In this document: one piece after another, positions 44,779-52,615 of the stretch
Numbering within the stretch: the stretch's first letter is position 1
How the letters are laid out: every line of letters starts with the position of its first letter
Origin: SAR202 cluster bacterium
GTDB taxonomy: Bacteria; Chloroflexota; Dehalococcoidia; Lucifugimonadales; VXLM01
Assembly: GCA_022448725.1 (NCBI GenBank)
Contig: JAKUTR010000008.1
Span: 4,806 to 68,805, forward strand
DNA length: 64,000 nucleotides
Reading direction: 5' to 3'
The notes under the pieces: generated by a model
Databases searched by the model: none
The model's input: only the letters and a program-made list of their open reading frames with translations
What the model was told of the DNA's origin: nothing
Made by a program: the position numbers and the translations under genes

Positions 44779-45704
44779 TACTCGGTCCATCTCTGAATTT
44801 CTGTCAAGGCGGACGTTAGTCGGTTACGTAAGTCCTCTGATTCTTGGGAAGACCAAGTATGAACACCCTTGCCTGTCTTAAGCCCAAATTCTCCACGCCT
44901 AGTCAAGTCAGTTAGCAAGGCCGGCAAGTCCGGGGAAGACTCGATTACAGGCATCAACTCTCCAGCTATAGCTTTCCACACATCAAGGCCAGCAGCATCA
45001 AAAATTTCAAAGGGGCCAGCAACCGCTAGACGCCGACCTAGCGAATGTGTCATGACATCGTCAATGTCCTGTGGCTCAGCCACACCGTCTTCAACAAGAG
45101 CGAAACACTCCCTAAGAAGAGCAGCCTGCAATCGATTCGCAATAAAACCTGGCACTTCCCGTTTTAAAACCACAGGATATTTACCAATACTTTTGAGTAA
45201 AGTCGTGACTTCAGTAATCGTCTCATCAGTTGTATCACTACTACGGACAATCTCGACTAGCGGTACCAGATACGGTGGGTTGAAGTAGTGAGCAACAAGC
45301 ACTCGTCCAGGGCGCCCAGTTACAGACGCTAGGTGGCTGGGCATGAAGGACGAGGTATTACTGGCAATGATCGAGTGGGGAGGAATTAATTGATCGATTT
45401 TGGTGAAGACGGTCCTCTTAACCTCTATGTCCTCAGAGACAGCTTCAACTACGAAATCTGCATCAAGCAAGACACTGGGAAGATCGGTGCTGGCCTGGAT
45501 ACGAGCAGCGATTCTATTCACATCTTCTTTAGCAAACCCAAGATTACAAAGGTTCTCACGAACATGCCCCAGAGCCAATCCAAGTCTCTGATTACTGACG
45601 TCGTTCAAAGCGACTTCATAACCAGCAGTAGAAAACTCCTGGGCTATCCCGTGTCCCATCAACCCGGCCCCAATAACGGCGATTTTTTTTATAGTTTCCC
45701 CCAC
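44778..45704 (-). CDS. 3-hydroxyacyl-CoA dehydrogenase family protein
   Basis: A 308-residue protein of the 3-hydroxyacyl-CoA / 3-hydroxybutyryl-CoA dehydrogenase type. It has GAGLMGHGIAQEFSTAGYEV (NAD-binding), the catalytic His in VAHYFNPPYLVPLVEIV, Glu in that segment, and GFIANRLQAALLRECFALVEDGVA. The HFFNP motif of canonical enzymes reads HYFNP, as in lambda-crystallin-like gulonate dehydrogenases, so L-gulonate or another hydroxyacid is possible. Starts with GTG in a TAGTG overlap with the lyase gene. Confidence 0.85.
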   Translation of the reverse strand: MGETIKKIAVIGAGLMGHGIAQEFSTAGYEVALNDVSNQRLGLALGHVRENLCNLGFAKEDVNRIAARIQASTDLPSVLLDADFVVEAVSEDIEVKRTVFTKIDQLIPPHSIIASNTSSFMPSHLASVTGRPGRVLVAHYFNPPYLVPLVEIVRSSDTTDETITEVTTLLKSIGKYPVVLKREVPGFIANRLQAALLRECFALVEDGVAEPQDIDDVMTHSLGRRLAVAGPFEIFDAAGLDVWKAIAGELMPVIESSPDLPALLTDLTRRGEFGLKTGKGVHTWSSQESEDLRNRLTSALTEIQRWTE

Positions 45705-46666
45705 TACAGTAGCCCATCAAGGGCCAGTAAGTTTTGCATTATGGAGGGCTTTAAATGAGCGCCTGTGATAATTCCAGCAACCCGCTTACTCGCAAGCTCA
45801 CGTTGATGAGTAACTAGCCCGGGTAGCCAAGCAGCTCCGGAAGGCTCCGATAGTACCTGCTCAAGTTCAAACAAGGAACGAGTAGCTTGCAAGATCTCTG
45901 TTTCATCAACAATCCAAACATCATTAATACTCTCCCTAATCTCTTCGACGATGCTCAGGATTGGCACTCGGACGGCTAAGCCATCTGCCACTGACTCAGT
46001 TAATACTGACGGATCCCACACCTCCCCTCTAATCGCGTAGGCCATTGCAGGTGCACCCGAAGGCACTACACCAATAATCCTCGTCGAAGGACTCACAGTT
46101 TTAATAGCCTGTGCAACCCCTTTGATTAGCGAGCCGTTTCCTACAGGTACGATGACGTAGTCCCAAGCCATTCCAGATCCCGTAAGCTCCATCCCGATAC
46201 TGGCTGCACCATTCGCCATTTCTTCAACAACACCATCTTCCCAAAACTCAGCGCTTGCACCACAAGCCAAAGATTTGGCAAATTCCTTGGCCGCATCGAA
46301 ATCGTCACCATACTGAATAATCTCCGCTCCACATAGTTGAATACGGTTTACCTTAGACTCAGTCGCCCCCTTAGGAACAACTACTGTGACAGGAACACCT
46401 TGCTGGTAGCACGCATAGGCGATGGCAATCCCATAGTTACCAGCCGAAGCCACATAAACACCTCGATCTGTCAATTCACGGATCCGTGATTCGACTGTTA
46501 CCAAAGCTCCGCGAAGCTTGAATGATCCAATCGGAGTACAATCTTCCCGCTTGAGCCAAAGATCAACACCTAAGCGGTCTGAAATAGTCTCAGCCTTCAA
46601 TAAAGGAGTTGGCGTCCAAAACTCCTTCGCCAGGACCGATTGTGCGAACTGCATAGCTTTTGACAT
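45704..46666 (-). CDS. PLP-dependent threonine/serine dehydratase-like lyase
   Basis: A 320-residue fold-type II PLP enzyme: the Schiff-base Lys in IGSFKLRGA near residue 49, SAGNYGIAIAYAC (Ser-x-Gly-Asn loop that holds the substrate carboxylate) and the phosphate loop VGNGSLIKG near residue 175. It has no C-terminal ACT regulatory domain, like catabolic dehydratases. It likely deaminates a hydroxy amino acid, but ectoine-type or diaminopropionate-type substrates are possible. Starts 8 bases after the HEAT gene. Confidence 0.83.
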   Translation of the reverse strand: MSKAMQFAQSVLAKEFWTPTPLLKAETISDRLGVDLWLKREDCTPIGSFKLRGALVTVESRIRELTDRGVYVASAGNYGIAIAYACYQQGVPVTVVVPKGATESKVNRIQLCGAEIIQYGDDFDAAKEFAKSLACGASAEFWEDGVVEEMANGAASIGMELTGSGMAWDYVIVPVGNGSLIKGVAQAIKTVSPSTRIIGVVPSGAPAMAYAIRGEVWDPSVLTESVADGLAVRVPILSIVEEIRESINDVWIVDETEILQATRSLFELEQVLSEPSGAAWLPGLVTHQRELASKRVAGIITGAHLKPSIMQNLLALDGLL

Positions 46667-46674
46667 ATCGTCAC

Positions 46675-47667
46675 TTACGTAGCGAACTTGAACCCAAGAG
46701 GATCTTCATCAAACTCAAGCAACTCCAAAGCTTCTATCGCGGCATCCCGAATAACTTCATCACCAGATTGTCTACACTGAAGAAGTGCCTGCTTTGCTAG
46801 ATTACCTCCAATGATACCTAGTGAACGAACTGCAGCAGTTTGCACCTCATAATCTTCATCACCAAGCAACCTGATTATATCTGGTACGTCAGACTGCTCA
46901 CCTAAAAGCCCTGTTGCTATTGCAGCCTCATAGCGAACAGCTGGGTTATCTCCTTCGATTTCTGCAAGCACAGTTGGCATCCATTTGGCTTTCGATGACT
47001 GCCCCATTGCAAAGATAGCACTCTGTACGAGGATAGGATCTCCACTACGATATGCATCGATAATAATGTCATCCAACTCAGGGAAATCAAAACTGGAGAT
47101 GGCCTCGATCGCTCGTCTGCGAACTTCGATATCCTCTTCAGGGCGCTGGATTACAAAAATCAATCCGTCCCGTACACAGTCTACGTCTCTCGCTATAAGT
47201 TTGCCGCTCTGCGCAAGATTCGCAAACCTACGAAGGGTCAAACCGGCAGCTGCACGAACCTTAATTGAGGTATCTTCCCTTAGTAAGTCGACAAGGGGCC
47301 GAATCGATCTCCGATCACTACTTTCCCAAAGACCTTGAACCGCTAGTTCACGCACCGCGGCATTTTGATCTCTAAGAAGCATATGTAAAATCTCAGTGAA
47401 ATCAAGCTCAAGGTTTTCTTCGGAGAGTTCGGTTAGCTTGGTCACTATCTCAAGGCGACGCTCATCACAGATAGTGGGCCACATCATACTGAAGTCATTG
47501 ACCATCTCAGGGGTCATATCAGTAAGACCAACTAACCCCGAATATTTGACGGGCTGATCCTCGTCAGCCAGTCTATCCATATGTTCTTTAAGAGTTTTTT
47601 CAACCAACGAAGAGGCCTGTGAGAAACGTGATAACAAAGTCGTAAGTCGGTCTGCAAAATAATCCAA
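46675..47667 (-). CDS. HEAT-repeat protein
   Basis: A 330-residue protein made of HEAT (PBS-lyase-like) repeats from about residue 95: repeated AVRELAVQGLWESSDRRSIRPLVDLL-type units, six or so. The N-terminal 90 residues are helical and unrelated to the repeats. It starts at TTG. HEAT proteins bind other proteins and no catalysis is expected. First gene of the operon with PLP lyase, hydroxyacyl-CoA dehydrogenase and AcoX-like genes; its role with them is unknown. Confidence 0.78.
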   Translation of the reverse strand: MDYFADRLTTLLSRFSQASSLVEKTLKEHMDRLADEDQPVKYSGLVGLTDMTPEMVNDFSMMWPTICDERRLEIVTKLTELSEENLELDFTEILHMLLRDQNAAVRELAVQGLWESSDRRSIRPLVDLLREDTSIKVRAAAGLTLRRFANLAQSGKLIARDVDCVRDGLIFVIQRPEEDIEVRRRAIEAISSFDFPELDDIIIDAYRSGDPILVQSAIFAMGQSSKAKWMPTVLAEIEGDNPAVRYEAAIATGLLGEQSDVPDIIRLLGDEDYEVQTAAVRSLGIIGGNLAKQALLQCRQSGDEVIRDAAIEALELLEFDEDPLGFKFAT

Positions 47668-47724
47668 GGCCCAAGGGTTGTCAAGATAATAAAACCCTGT
47701 ATCGTAGGATCATTGCCCACAGTA

Positions 47725-48411
47725 ATGCCTGCAAAACACAACAAGAAAAGTCGGGTTGCTGCATCGATAACTGAGTTACTTGAACGTCTATCAACTGAGT
47801 ACGGACCATTCGTCTGGGAGGCAAGGTACAGCCCTGCGGAGGAGCTTGTTTTCACAATTCTGTCTCAACACACCTCGGATATTAACTCCGAACGAGCCTT
47901 CAAAAACCTCATGTCCACCTTTGGCTCAATTGAAGCGATTGCAGCAGCAGATGTAGCTAGGATCGAAGACACTATTCGATCAGCGGGTCTTTTCCGCATG
48001 AAAGCGCCTCGAATTAAAAAAGTGCTAACCGATATCTATGCTGAACTGGGTTCATTCGACCTTTCCTTCCTCGCAGAAATGCCACTGGCAGATGCGAAAA
48101 CGTGGCTTAAGCAATGGGATGGAATCGGACCGAAAACCGCAGCCATAATTCTCTGTTTTTCACTGGGCCTGCCAGCAATGCCTGTTGACACACATATCCA
48201 CCGGGTTTCAAAGCGTCTAGGATTAATAGATCCAACTACCACCGCTGATCAGGCCCACGATATACTTGAATCAATGGTGCCGTCGGAAAACGTGTTCGAG
48301 TTTCACCTATTCCTAATCACGCATGGCCGCCAAATATGCAAAGCGCTACGCCCGAAATGCGATGATTGTCTTTTTGAAAGCACGTGTCCATCACGTAAAC
48401 AGTTTGAGTGA
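47725..48411 (+). CDS. nth: Endonuclease III
   Basis: DNA glycosylase/AP lyase for oxidised pyrimidines. 228 residues from ATG 47725 (an upstream TTG at 47713 adds four residues). ILSQHTSDINSERAF, the helix-hairpin-helix WDGIGPKTAAIIL with the catalytic Lys, the catalytic Asp in MPVDTHIHRVSKRLG and an intact [4Fe-4S] set, C-x6-C-x2-C-x5-C (CKALRPKCDDCLFESTC). Transcribed divergently from the HEAT gene. Confidence 0.92.
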   Translation: MPAKHNKKSRVAASITELLERLSTEYGPFVWEARYSPAEELVFTILSQHTSDINSERAFKNLMSTFGSIEAIAAADVARIEDTIRSAGLFRMKAPRIKKVLTDIYAELGSFDLSFLAEMPLADAKTWLKQWDGIGPKTAAIILCFSLGLPAMPVDTHIHRVSKRLGLIDPTTTADQAHDILESMVPSENVFEFHLFLITHGRQICKALRPKCDDCLFESTCPSRKQFE

Positions 48412-48454
48412 AACGAACATTGGGCCACAGGTCCGGGCCAGTGCTCGACTGATA

Positions 48455-48473
48455 TGTCCTTGGCGGCAGGACA
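48455..48473. promoter_or_regulatory. Palindrome overlapping the argC -35 box, candidate operator
   Basis: TGTCCT (48455-48460) and AGGACA (48468-48473) form a perfect 6-bp inverted repeat around TGGCGGC; the -35 hexamer TTGGCG (48460-48465) lies inside it. A dimeric repressor could block this promoter. It does not resemble the ArgR box (TGAAT-rich). Confidence 0.45.
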
Positions 48474-48488
48474 ACCGGACGGTATACT
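48460..48488 (+). promoter_or_regulatory. Promoter of argC
   Basis: TTGGCG (48460-48465), 17-base spacer, TATACT (48483-48488). The predicted start of transcription, about 48495, gives a leader of about 23 bases with GGAG before the ATG at 48518. Confidence 0.6.
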
Positions 48489-48517
48489 TTTTATAGCCTC
48501 GACGAAGGAGTCCTACG

Positions 48518-49534
48518 ATGAAGGTTGGGATAGTCAACGTTACAGGCTATGCTGGCGCAGAGCTTGCCCGTATCCTACACCAACACCCTAAAATTCAGGT
48601 CGTGTCTGTCACGGGTCGAAGCACCGCCGGACGTCGTCTCGGAGAGGTATACCCCCATCTTGAGGCAGTTAATCTAACAATCACGGAAGAAGTCACCGAA
48701 AGCGTTGACATAATCTTCTCAGCATTGCCTCATGCAGCAAGCGCAGAAAAATTAGGCCCGTATCTTAAAGCTGGAGTCAAAGCCATAGATATTAGCGCTG
48801 ATTATCGACTAGATGATGTCAGTGAATACGAGGAATGGTATGGCATTGAACACCCTTACCCCGAATACATCAAGAACGCAGTATACGGCTTGCCGGAGCT
48901 ACACCGGTCCGAGATCCATGACGCTACCCTCGTCGCAAACCCGGGATGCTATCCAACTGCCTCAATATTAGCGCTCGCCCCCGCAGTACAAGAAAATCTC
49001 ATCGAGACTAACGTCATTGTTGATGCAAAATCCGGCGTATCCGGCGCTGGGCGTAAGGCTGAAATTCAATACCTATACAATGAGGTCAACGAGAGCCTGA
49101 GAGCATACTCATTGTCCGGCCACCGTCACTTACCGGAGATCACACAGGAACTCTGTAAACTGCGTACATCCAAGTCAACTACGGTCACCTTTGTACCACA
49201 CCTAGTACCTATGACTCGTGGTATCCTCGCTACTTGCTACGCAACAACCAACGTAGATATCGACGAGAGCGACTTACAAACATTGTATAAGGAATATTAC
49301 ACGGACCATGCGTTTGTGAAAGTAGTGGATAACCCACCATCTACGAAACAGACCCTCGGCAGCAACAATTGCCTGATATATCCTACTTTGGATAGAAGGA
49401 CGAACCGCTTGATCGTTATTAGCTGTATAGATAACTTAATAAAAGGCGCTGCAGGACAAGCTGTTCAGAACATGAATCTCATGCTGGGGTATTCCGAAAA
49501 CACAGGACTTAACCAAATTGCTATTTACCCATAG
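48518..49534 (+). CDS. argC: N-acetyl-gamma-glutamyl-phosphate reductase
   Basis: Third step of arginine synthesis. 338 residues: Rossmann start VGIVNVTGYAGAELARILHQHP, the catalytic Cys in NPGCYPTASILAL near residue 147 and the His in SGHRHLPEI near residue 205. No argJ, argB or argD lies beside it, so the pathway is dispersed. An unrelated exported protein gene follows after 9 bases. Confidence 0.93.
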   Translation: MKVGIVNVTGYAGAELARILHQHPKIQVVSVTGRSTAGRRLGEVYPHLEAVNLTITEEVTESVDIIFSALPHAASAEKLGPYLKAGVKAIDISADYRLDDVSEYEEWYGIEHPYPEYIKNAVYGLPELHRSEIHDATLVANPGCYPTASILALAPAVQENLIETNVIVDAKSGVSGAGRKAEIQYLYNEVNESLRAYSLSGHRHLPEITQELCKLRTSKSTTVTFVPHLVPMTRGILATCYATTNVDIDESDLQTLYKEYYTDHAFVKVVDNPPSTKQTLGSNNCLIYPTLDRRTNRLIVISCIDNLIKGAAGQAVQNMNLMLGYSENTGLNQIAIYP

Positions 49535-49543
49535 GAGCTTTCT

Positions 49544-50554
49544 TTGAGCCGTCGACACAAAAAGAAATTAATACTCCGGACATTGATCATTGCAATCAGC
49601 GTTCTTGCGTCCTGCACAGGAGGCTTTTTTAGTTGGGTTGCATTAGACACCAACGACTCTGCAACCAAAGCTGACCAATTCTTATTTGCCCTCCAAAGTC
49701 GAGAAACAGTCGAGGCTTATCGCACCCACACCACAGCTCACTTCCGCGCTGTACAAGACCCGGTAGAGTTCGAAAAAACGATGGACCTACTGGGGCTCCC
49801 GCTGACCTACAAAATAGACGCTTGGCGTGACAGGCGATTGGAACGGGAAAATATCTCAAAAATTAGAGGGACACTTATTGACCTTGGAGGACAAGACGTA
49901 AAATTTACTGTAGACATGGTCAAAGAGAAAGGTAACTGGAAAGTCAACGCATTTCAGGACGACGATCGGATGGGAGTCGGACCTGGAGCCTGGTTCAAGC
50001 AAATTCCTCTAAGAGAAGATCTCTACGTTCTAACGGGGGAAAGTATCAAACTCTTCCGAGAGGCGATTGAAGAGAAAAGTTTCGTGGATTTCTACGACTA
50101 CATGTCGAAGTCATTTAAAATTGGCATCTCACTAGAGCGCTTGGAACAGGGCTATATCCCATACATGGCACTGGACCTAGATATGGCGGGAGTGGAGCAA
50201 CTAGAACCAGTTTATCTTGAATTGCCAAACCTACAGAGCTTTGCGATTGGCATAGATGAACAGGTAGAGTTTGAAGTCAAGGACGTAATGGTACTACGAG
50301 GCTACTATCCTCTAAGACCAAAGCCCGTACCCTTTATTTTCCGGTATGTATACGAGCATCCTGAATGGAAACTGTTCCAATTCCAGGTTCTAGAACCTAC
50401 AATCTCCGCACTGCCGCCAGAAATATGTTTGGAGTGGCTACTCAGACAGGAGGATAAGAACCCAAACCAGTGCTTTGACGTTGGGGCAAGTAAGAGGCAA
50501 CGAGGGATCATAACCTTCGGTGAAGATTTCGTGATGCCCGGCAGTGCCCAATAA
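49544..50554 (+). CDS. Membrane-anchored hypothetical protein
   Basis: A 336-residue protein with an N-terminal basic stretch and one membrane segment (residues 10-32), starting at TTG with AGGAG 7 bases upstream. The outside part has two units of about 120 residues that look like NTF2-type or DUF4878-type folds (DQFLFALQSRETVEAYRTHTTAHFRA... and ESIKLFREAIEEKSFVDFYDYMSKSFK...). Two Cys near the C-terminus. I cannot name a function. Lies 9 bases after argC and probably shares its transcript. Confidence 0.6.
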   Translation: MSRRHKKKLILRTLIIAISVLASCTGGFFSWVALDTNDSATKADQFLFALQSRETVEAYRTHTTAHFRAVQDPVEFEKTMDLLGLPLTYKIDAWRDRRLERENISKIRGTLIDLGGQDVKFTVDMVKEKGNWKVNAFQDDDRMGVGPGAWFKQIPLREDLYVLTGESIKLFREAIEEKSFVDFYDYMSKSFKIGISLERLEQGYIPYMALDLDMAGVEQLEPVYLELPNLQSFAIGIDEQVEFEVKDVMVLRGYYPLRPKPVPFIFRYVYEHPEWKLFQFQVLEPTISALPPEICLEWLLRQEDKNPNQCFDVGASKRQRGIITFGEDFVMPGSAQ

Positions 50555-50569
50555 CCTCCCCTGAATCCG

Positions 50570-50598
50570 TTGCAGTAGTCCGACCCGTACCCTAAACT
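50570..50598 (+). promoter_or_regulatory. Promoter of tRNA-Glu and the methyltransferase
   Basis: TTGCAG (50570-50575), 17-base spacer, TAAACT (50593-50598), about 30 bases before the tRNA. Confidence 0.5.
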
Positions 50599-50627
50599 AC
50601 TAGGTTGGACGCCAATAACCACCCAAT

Positions 50628-50703
50628 GGCCCCATCGTCTAGAGGACTAGGACGCTGGCCTTTCAAGCCGGAAACACGGATTCGAATTCCGTTGGGGCTA
50701 CCA
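50628..50703 (+). tRNA. tRNA-Glu (anticodon TTC)
   Basis: 76 bases fold as a full cloverleaf. Acceptor GGCCCCA pairs with TGGGGCT (one G-U), D-arm GTCTAGAGGACTAGGAC, anticodon stem CTGGC/GCCGG with loop CTTTCAA (anticodon TTC), T-arm CGGATTCGAATTCCG. The 3' CCA is encoded. The layout matches the E. coli tRNA-Glu base for base in conserved positions. Confidence 0.96.
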
Positions 50704-50708
50704 AGATA

Positions 50709-51506
50709 ATGTCTGATCACCGCATCAGGAAAGCTATCCAGAAAGGGTGGGACACAATGTCCCCAATGTACCAGCGGGACTCTGTTATTTCTACAGAGGA
50801 CGTGCACTACGGTCCGTTATTACCTGGCGAACGCGACTTGTGTCTATTAGGTAACGTAAAAGACAAACGAGTCTTGGAACTAGCCTCCGGTGCGGCGCAG
50901 AATTCAATCGCACTTTCAAAGCTGGGTGCAAAGGCTGTGGCGATTGACGTATCCCCCATACAACAGGAAGCTGCCCGAACACACTTGGAAGACGAGGGGA
51001 TTACGGTCGACCTAGTGCTCAACGATGCACAGAAATTATGTTTTACCGATAACGTCTTTGACCTTATCGTCTCTTCAAATGGAATGGAATTCATTATTGA
51101 CCTTGAGTCATGCCTAAACGAGTGTCATCGAGTTCTATCCACAGATGGTCTCTTTGTTATGAGCACAGTACATCCACTAAGTGCGTTCGCATGGAACAAT
51201 GAGTTACAAGCTCTCCAAATACAGGACTATTTCAATCCTCCAGTGGAGCTCTGGGAGGACGTGCAACCTTACGATGGACAATATGGGCTGACGCTGTTCC
51301 GTTCGATCTCTGAGACTTTCACAACCCTAGTGTCGGTCGGTTTTCGCGTCGACAAGATTTTGGAACTCCCTGCAATGCCGATACACGATATGTCGCCGGA
51401 TGATAAGAAACGGATACCCTACCGAGGTAAAGACTGGGAACATCGGTACGTTGAGATGAGCAAGGTACCTTTCAATGTGATCTACGTCGCGATCAAGGAA
51501 TCCTAG
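50709..51506 (+). CDS. Class I SAM-dependent methyltransferase
   Basis: A 265-residue methyltransferase: motif I VLELASGAAQNSIALSKLG near residue 57, motif II acidic residue in VAIDVSP, motif post-II LNDAQKL and FDLIVSSNGMEFI, then ECHRVLSTDGLFVM. It is of the Methyltransf_11 type; the substrate (lipid, quinone or small molecule) is unknown. Its ATG lies only 5 bases after the tRNA CCA and no Shine-Dalgarno sequence is present except the GGGG of the tRNA acceptor. The last 4 bases overlap the convergent neighbour. Confidence 0.85.
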   Translation: MSDHRIRKAIQKGWDTMSPMYQRDSVISTEDVHYGPLLPGERDLCLLGNVKDKRVLELASGAAQNSIALSKLGAKAVAIDVSPIQQEAARTHLEDEGITVDLVLNDAQKLCFTDNVFDLIVSSNGMEFIIDLESCLNECHRVLSTDGLFVMSTVHPLSAFAWNNELQALQIQDYFNPPVELWEDVQPYDGQYGLTLFRSISETFTTLVSVGFRVDKILELPAMPIHDMSPDDKKRIPYRGKDWEHRYVEMSKVPFNVIYVAIKES

Positions 51507-51946
51507 GATCCCTCTTTGGCATTAGTCTCTGAACTAATCCTATCCTCAAGAACCTGCCGGATACGTTCCCCATCCGGATGATTACCCCAATAGACAATAA
51601 ATCGTCCCTGCACATGGTATGCGCCTTTAGGGTTCGCCTGATCATATCCCCACAAACCAGTACCAGCGGCGATGATTGCTTCAATCGCCTCTACCCCTTC
51701 ACGGACCTTCTCAAGCCTGGAGTACCTATATATGAGGACATGATGGCCGTTAACAAGAATTCCGTCGTCAACGGGTGCACCAATGTATACAAGCTTATCG
51801 TCCGAAGATTTACCTATCGTAAAGCCACTGGAATCAAGAGCAGTAACGACTTCACTGACGCTGTCTCCACATGCAGATGCTGCTGCCAGTGTAAAGACAC
51901 CAAACGTAAATGCGAGTAATAAAAGTCGAGGCATAAGTGGCTTCAC
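51503..51946 (-). CDS. Small exported hypothetical lipoprotein-like protein
   Basis: A 147-residue protein with a signal peptide ending in AAASAC, a probable lipobox. The mature part (about 120 residues) is a compact alpha/beta unit (FTIGKSSDDKLVYIGAPVDDGILVNGHHVLIYRYS... GAYHVQGRFIVYWGNHPDGERIRQVLEDRI). I do not recognise a family. It is divergent from the cupredoxin-like lipoprotein gene. Confidence 0.65.
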   Translation of the reverse strand: MKPLMPRLLLLAFTFGVFTLAAASACGDSVSEVVTALDSSGFTIGKSSDDKLVYIGAPVDDGILVNGHHVLIYRYSRLEKVREGVEAIEAIIAAGTGLWGYDQANPKGAYHVQGRFIVYWGNHPDGERIRQVLEDRISSETNAKEGS

Positions 51947-52022
51947 GGTCAGTACGATGTGCTCCCGAGCTATGATACTCTAGGCGCCAATGCTCAGTTC
52001 GTCAAGTTGTTTTGGGATATGC

Positions 52023-52052
52023 TTGGCTAACCGGCAGATACCTTCTTATAAT
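52023..52052 (+). promoter_or_regulatory. Promoter of the cupredoxin-like lipoprotein gene
   Basis: TTGGCT (52023-52028), 18-base spacer, TATAAT (52047-52052). A short hairpin (GTGTC 52057-52061 with GACAC 52071-52075) starts right after it in the leader. Confidence 0.6.
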
Positions 52053-52123
52053 ACAGGTGTCTGCAAACAGGACACGCCACTGTTCTGGCCTAAGTTAATT
52101 ACACAATAAAAAAGGGGTACTTG

Positions 52124-52528
52124 ATGCGAAGGTATTATAGGGCGCTTGTGAGTTCCGCATCACAACGAAGATTTGTTCCCCTTGCGCTAGTATTAATGAC
52201 CATATTTGCAGGACTTGCGTGCGGCGGTATGGGTGAGGATGCAGAGCCCCTAGCGACGCCCACACCTGCAAAGGGTGACACGACGTTATATATTTACGAT
52301 GGGGAACACAAAAGTATCAACATCATTGCGGGATCACGAATACGGTGGCGGAACCTGGGTGAAATCGCACACACTGTCACTGCTCGGGACGGGTCGTTCG
52401 ATACTCGTGAAATTGAAGAAGGACAAACCAGCGGATATATCCTCTTCCCCAAGCCTGGAGTAGTAAAATACTACGATGCGCTGAACCCAAGTATGGAAGC
52501 GGTTATTACCGTTCTACCGAGGGAGTGA
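52124..52528 (+). CDS. Cupredoxin-like lipoprotein lacking copper ligands
   Basis: A 134-residue lipoprotein (Cys33 after AGLA), then a linker and a plastocyanin-like domain: INIIAGSRIRWRNLGEIAHTVTARDGSFDT (first copper-type His83 kept), and the end GVVKYYDALNPSMEAVITV. In copper-binding relatives this end reads Y-x-C-x-x-H-P-x-M; here Cys is Asp118 and His is Asn121, with only Met124 kept. It therefore probably does not bind copper in the normal way. I use ATG 52124; a TTG one codon earlier is also open. AAGGGG precedes it. Confidence 0.8.
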   Translation: MRRYYRALVSSASQRRFVPLALVLMTIFAGLACGGMGEDAEPLATPTPAKGDTTLYIYDGEHKSINIIAGSRIRWRNLGEIAHTVTARDGSFDTREIEEGQTSGYILFPKPGVVKYYDALNPSMEAVITVLPRE

Positions 52529-52615
52529 TGAAAATCAATCAAGTATCTATGATTCAAATGGTCAACCAACTCTACTGCTCCACATCCAAGAATACTGACA
52601 GCTAGGAGATTCTCA

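Noticed and set aside
43793-44881. Long open frame (362 codons) antisense to the AcoX-like and dehydrogenase genes
   Set aside because: It lies wholly opposite two well-conserved coding genes, shows no domain, and its composition (Ser/Thr/Pro-rich) is that of a shadow of the opposite strand.
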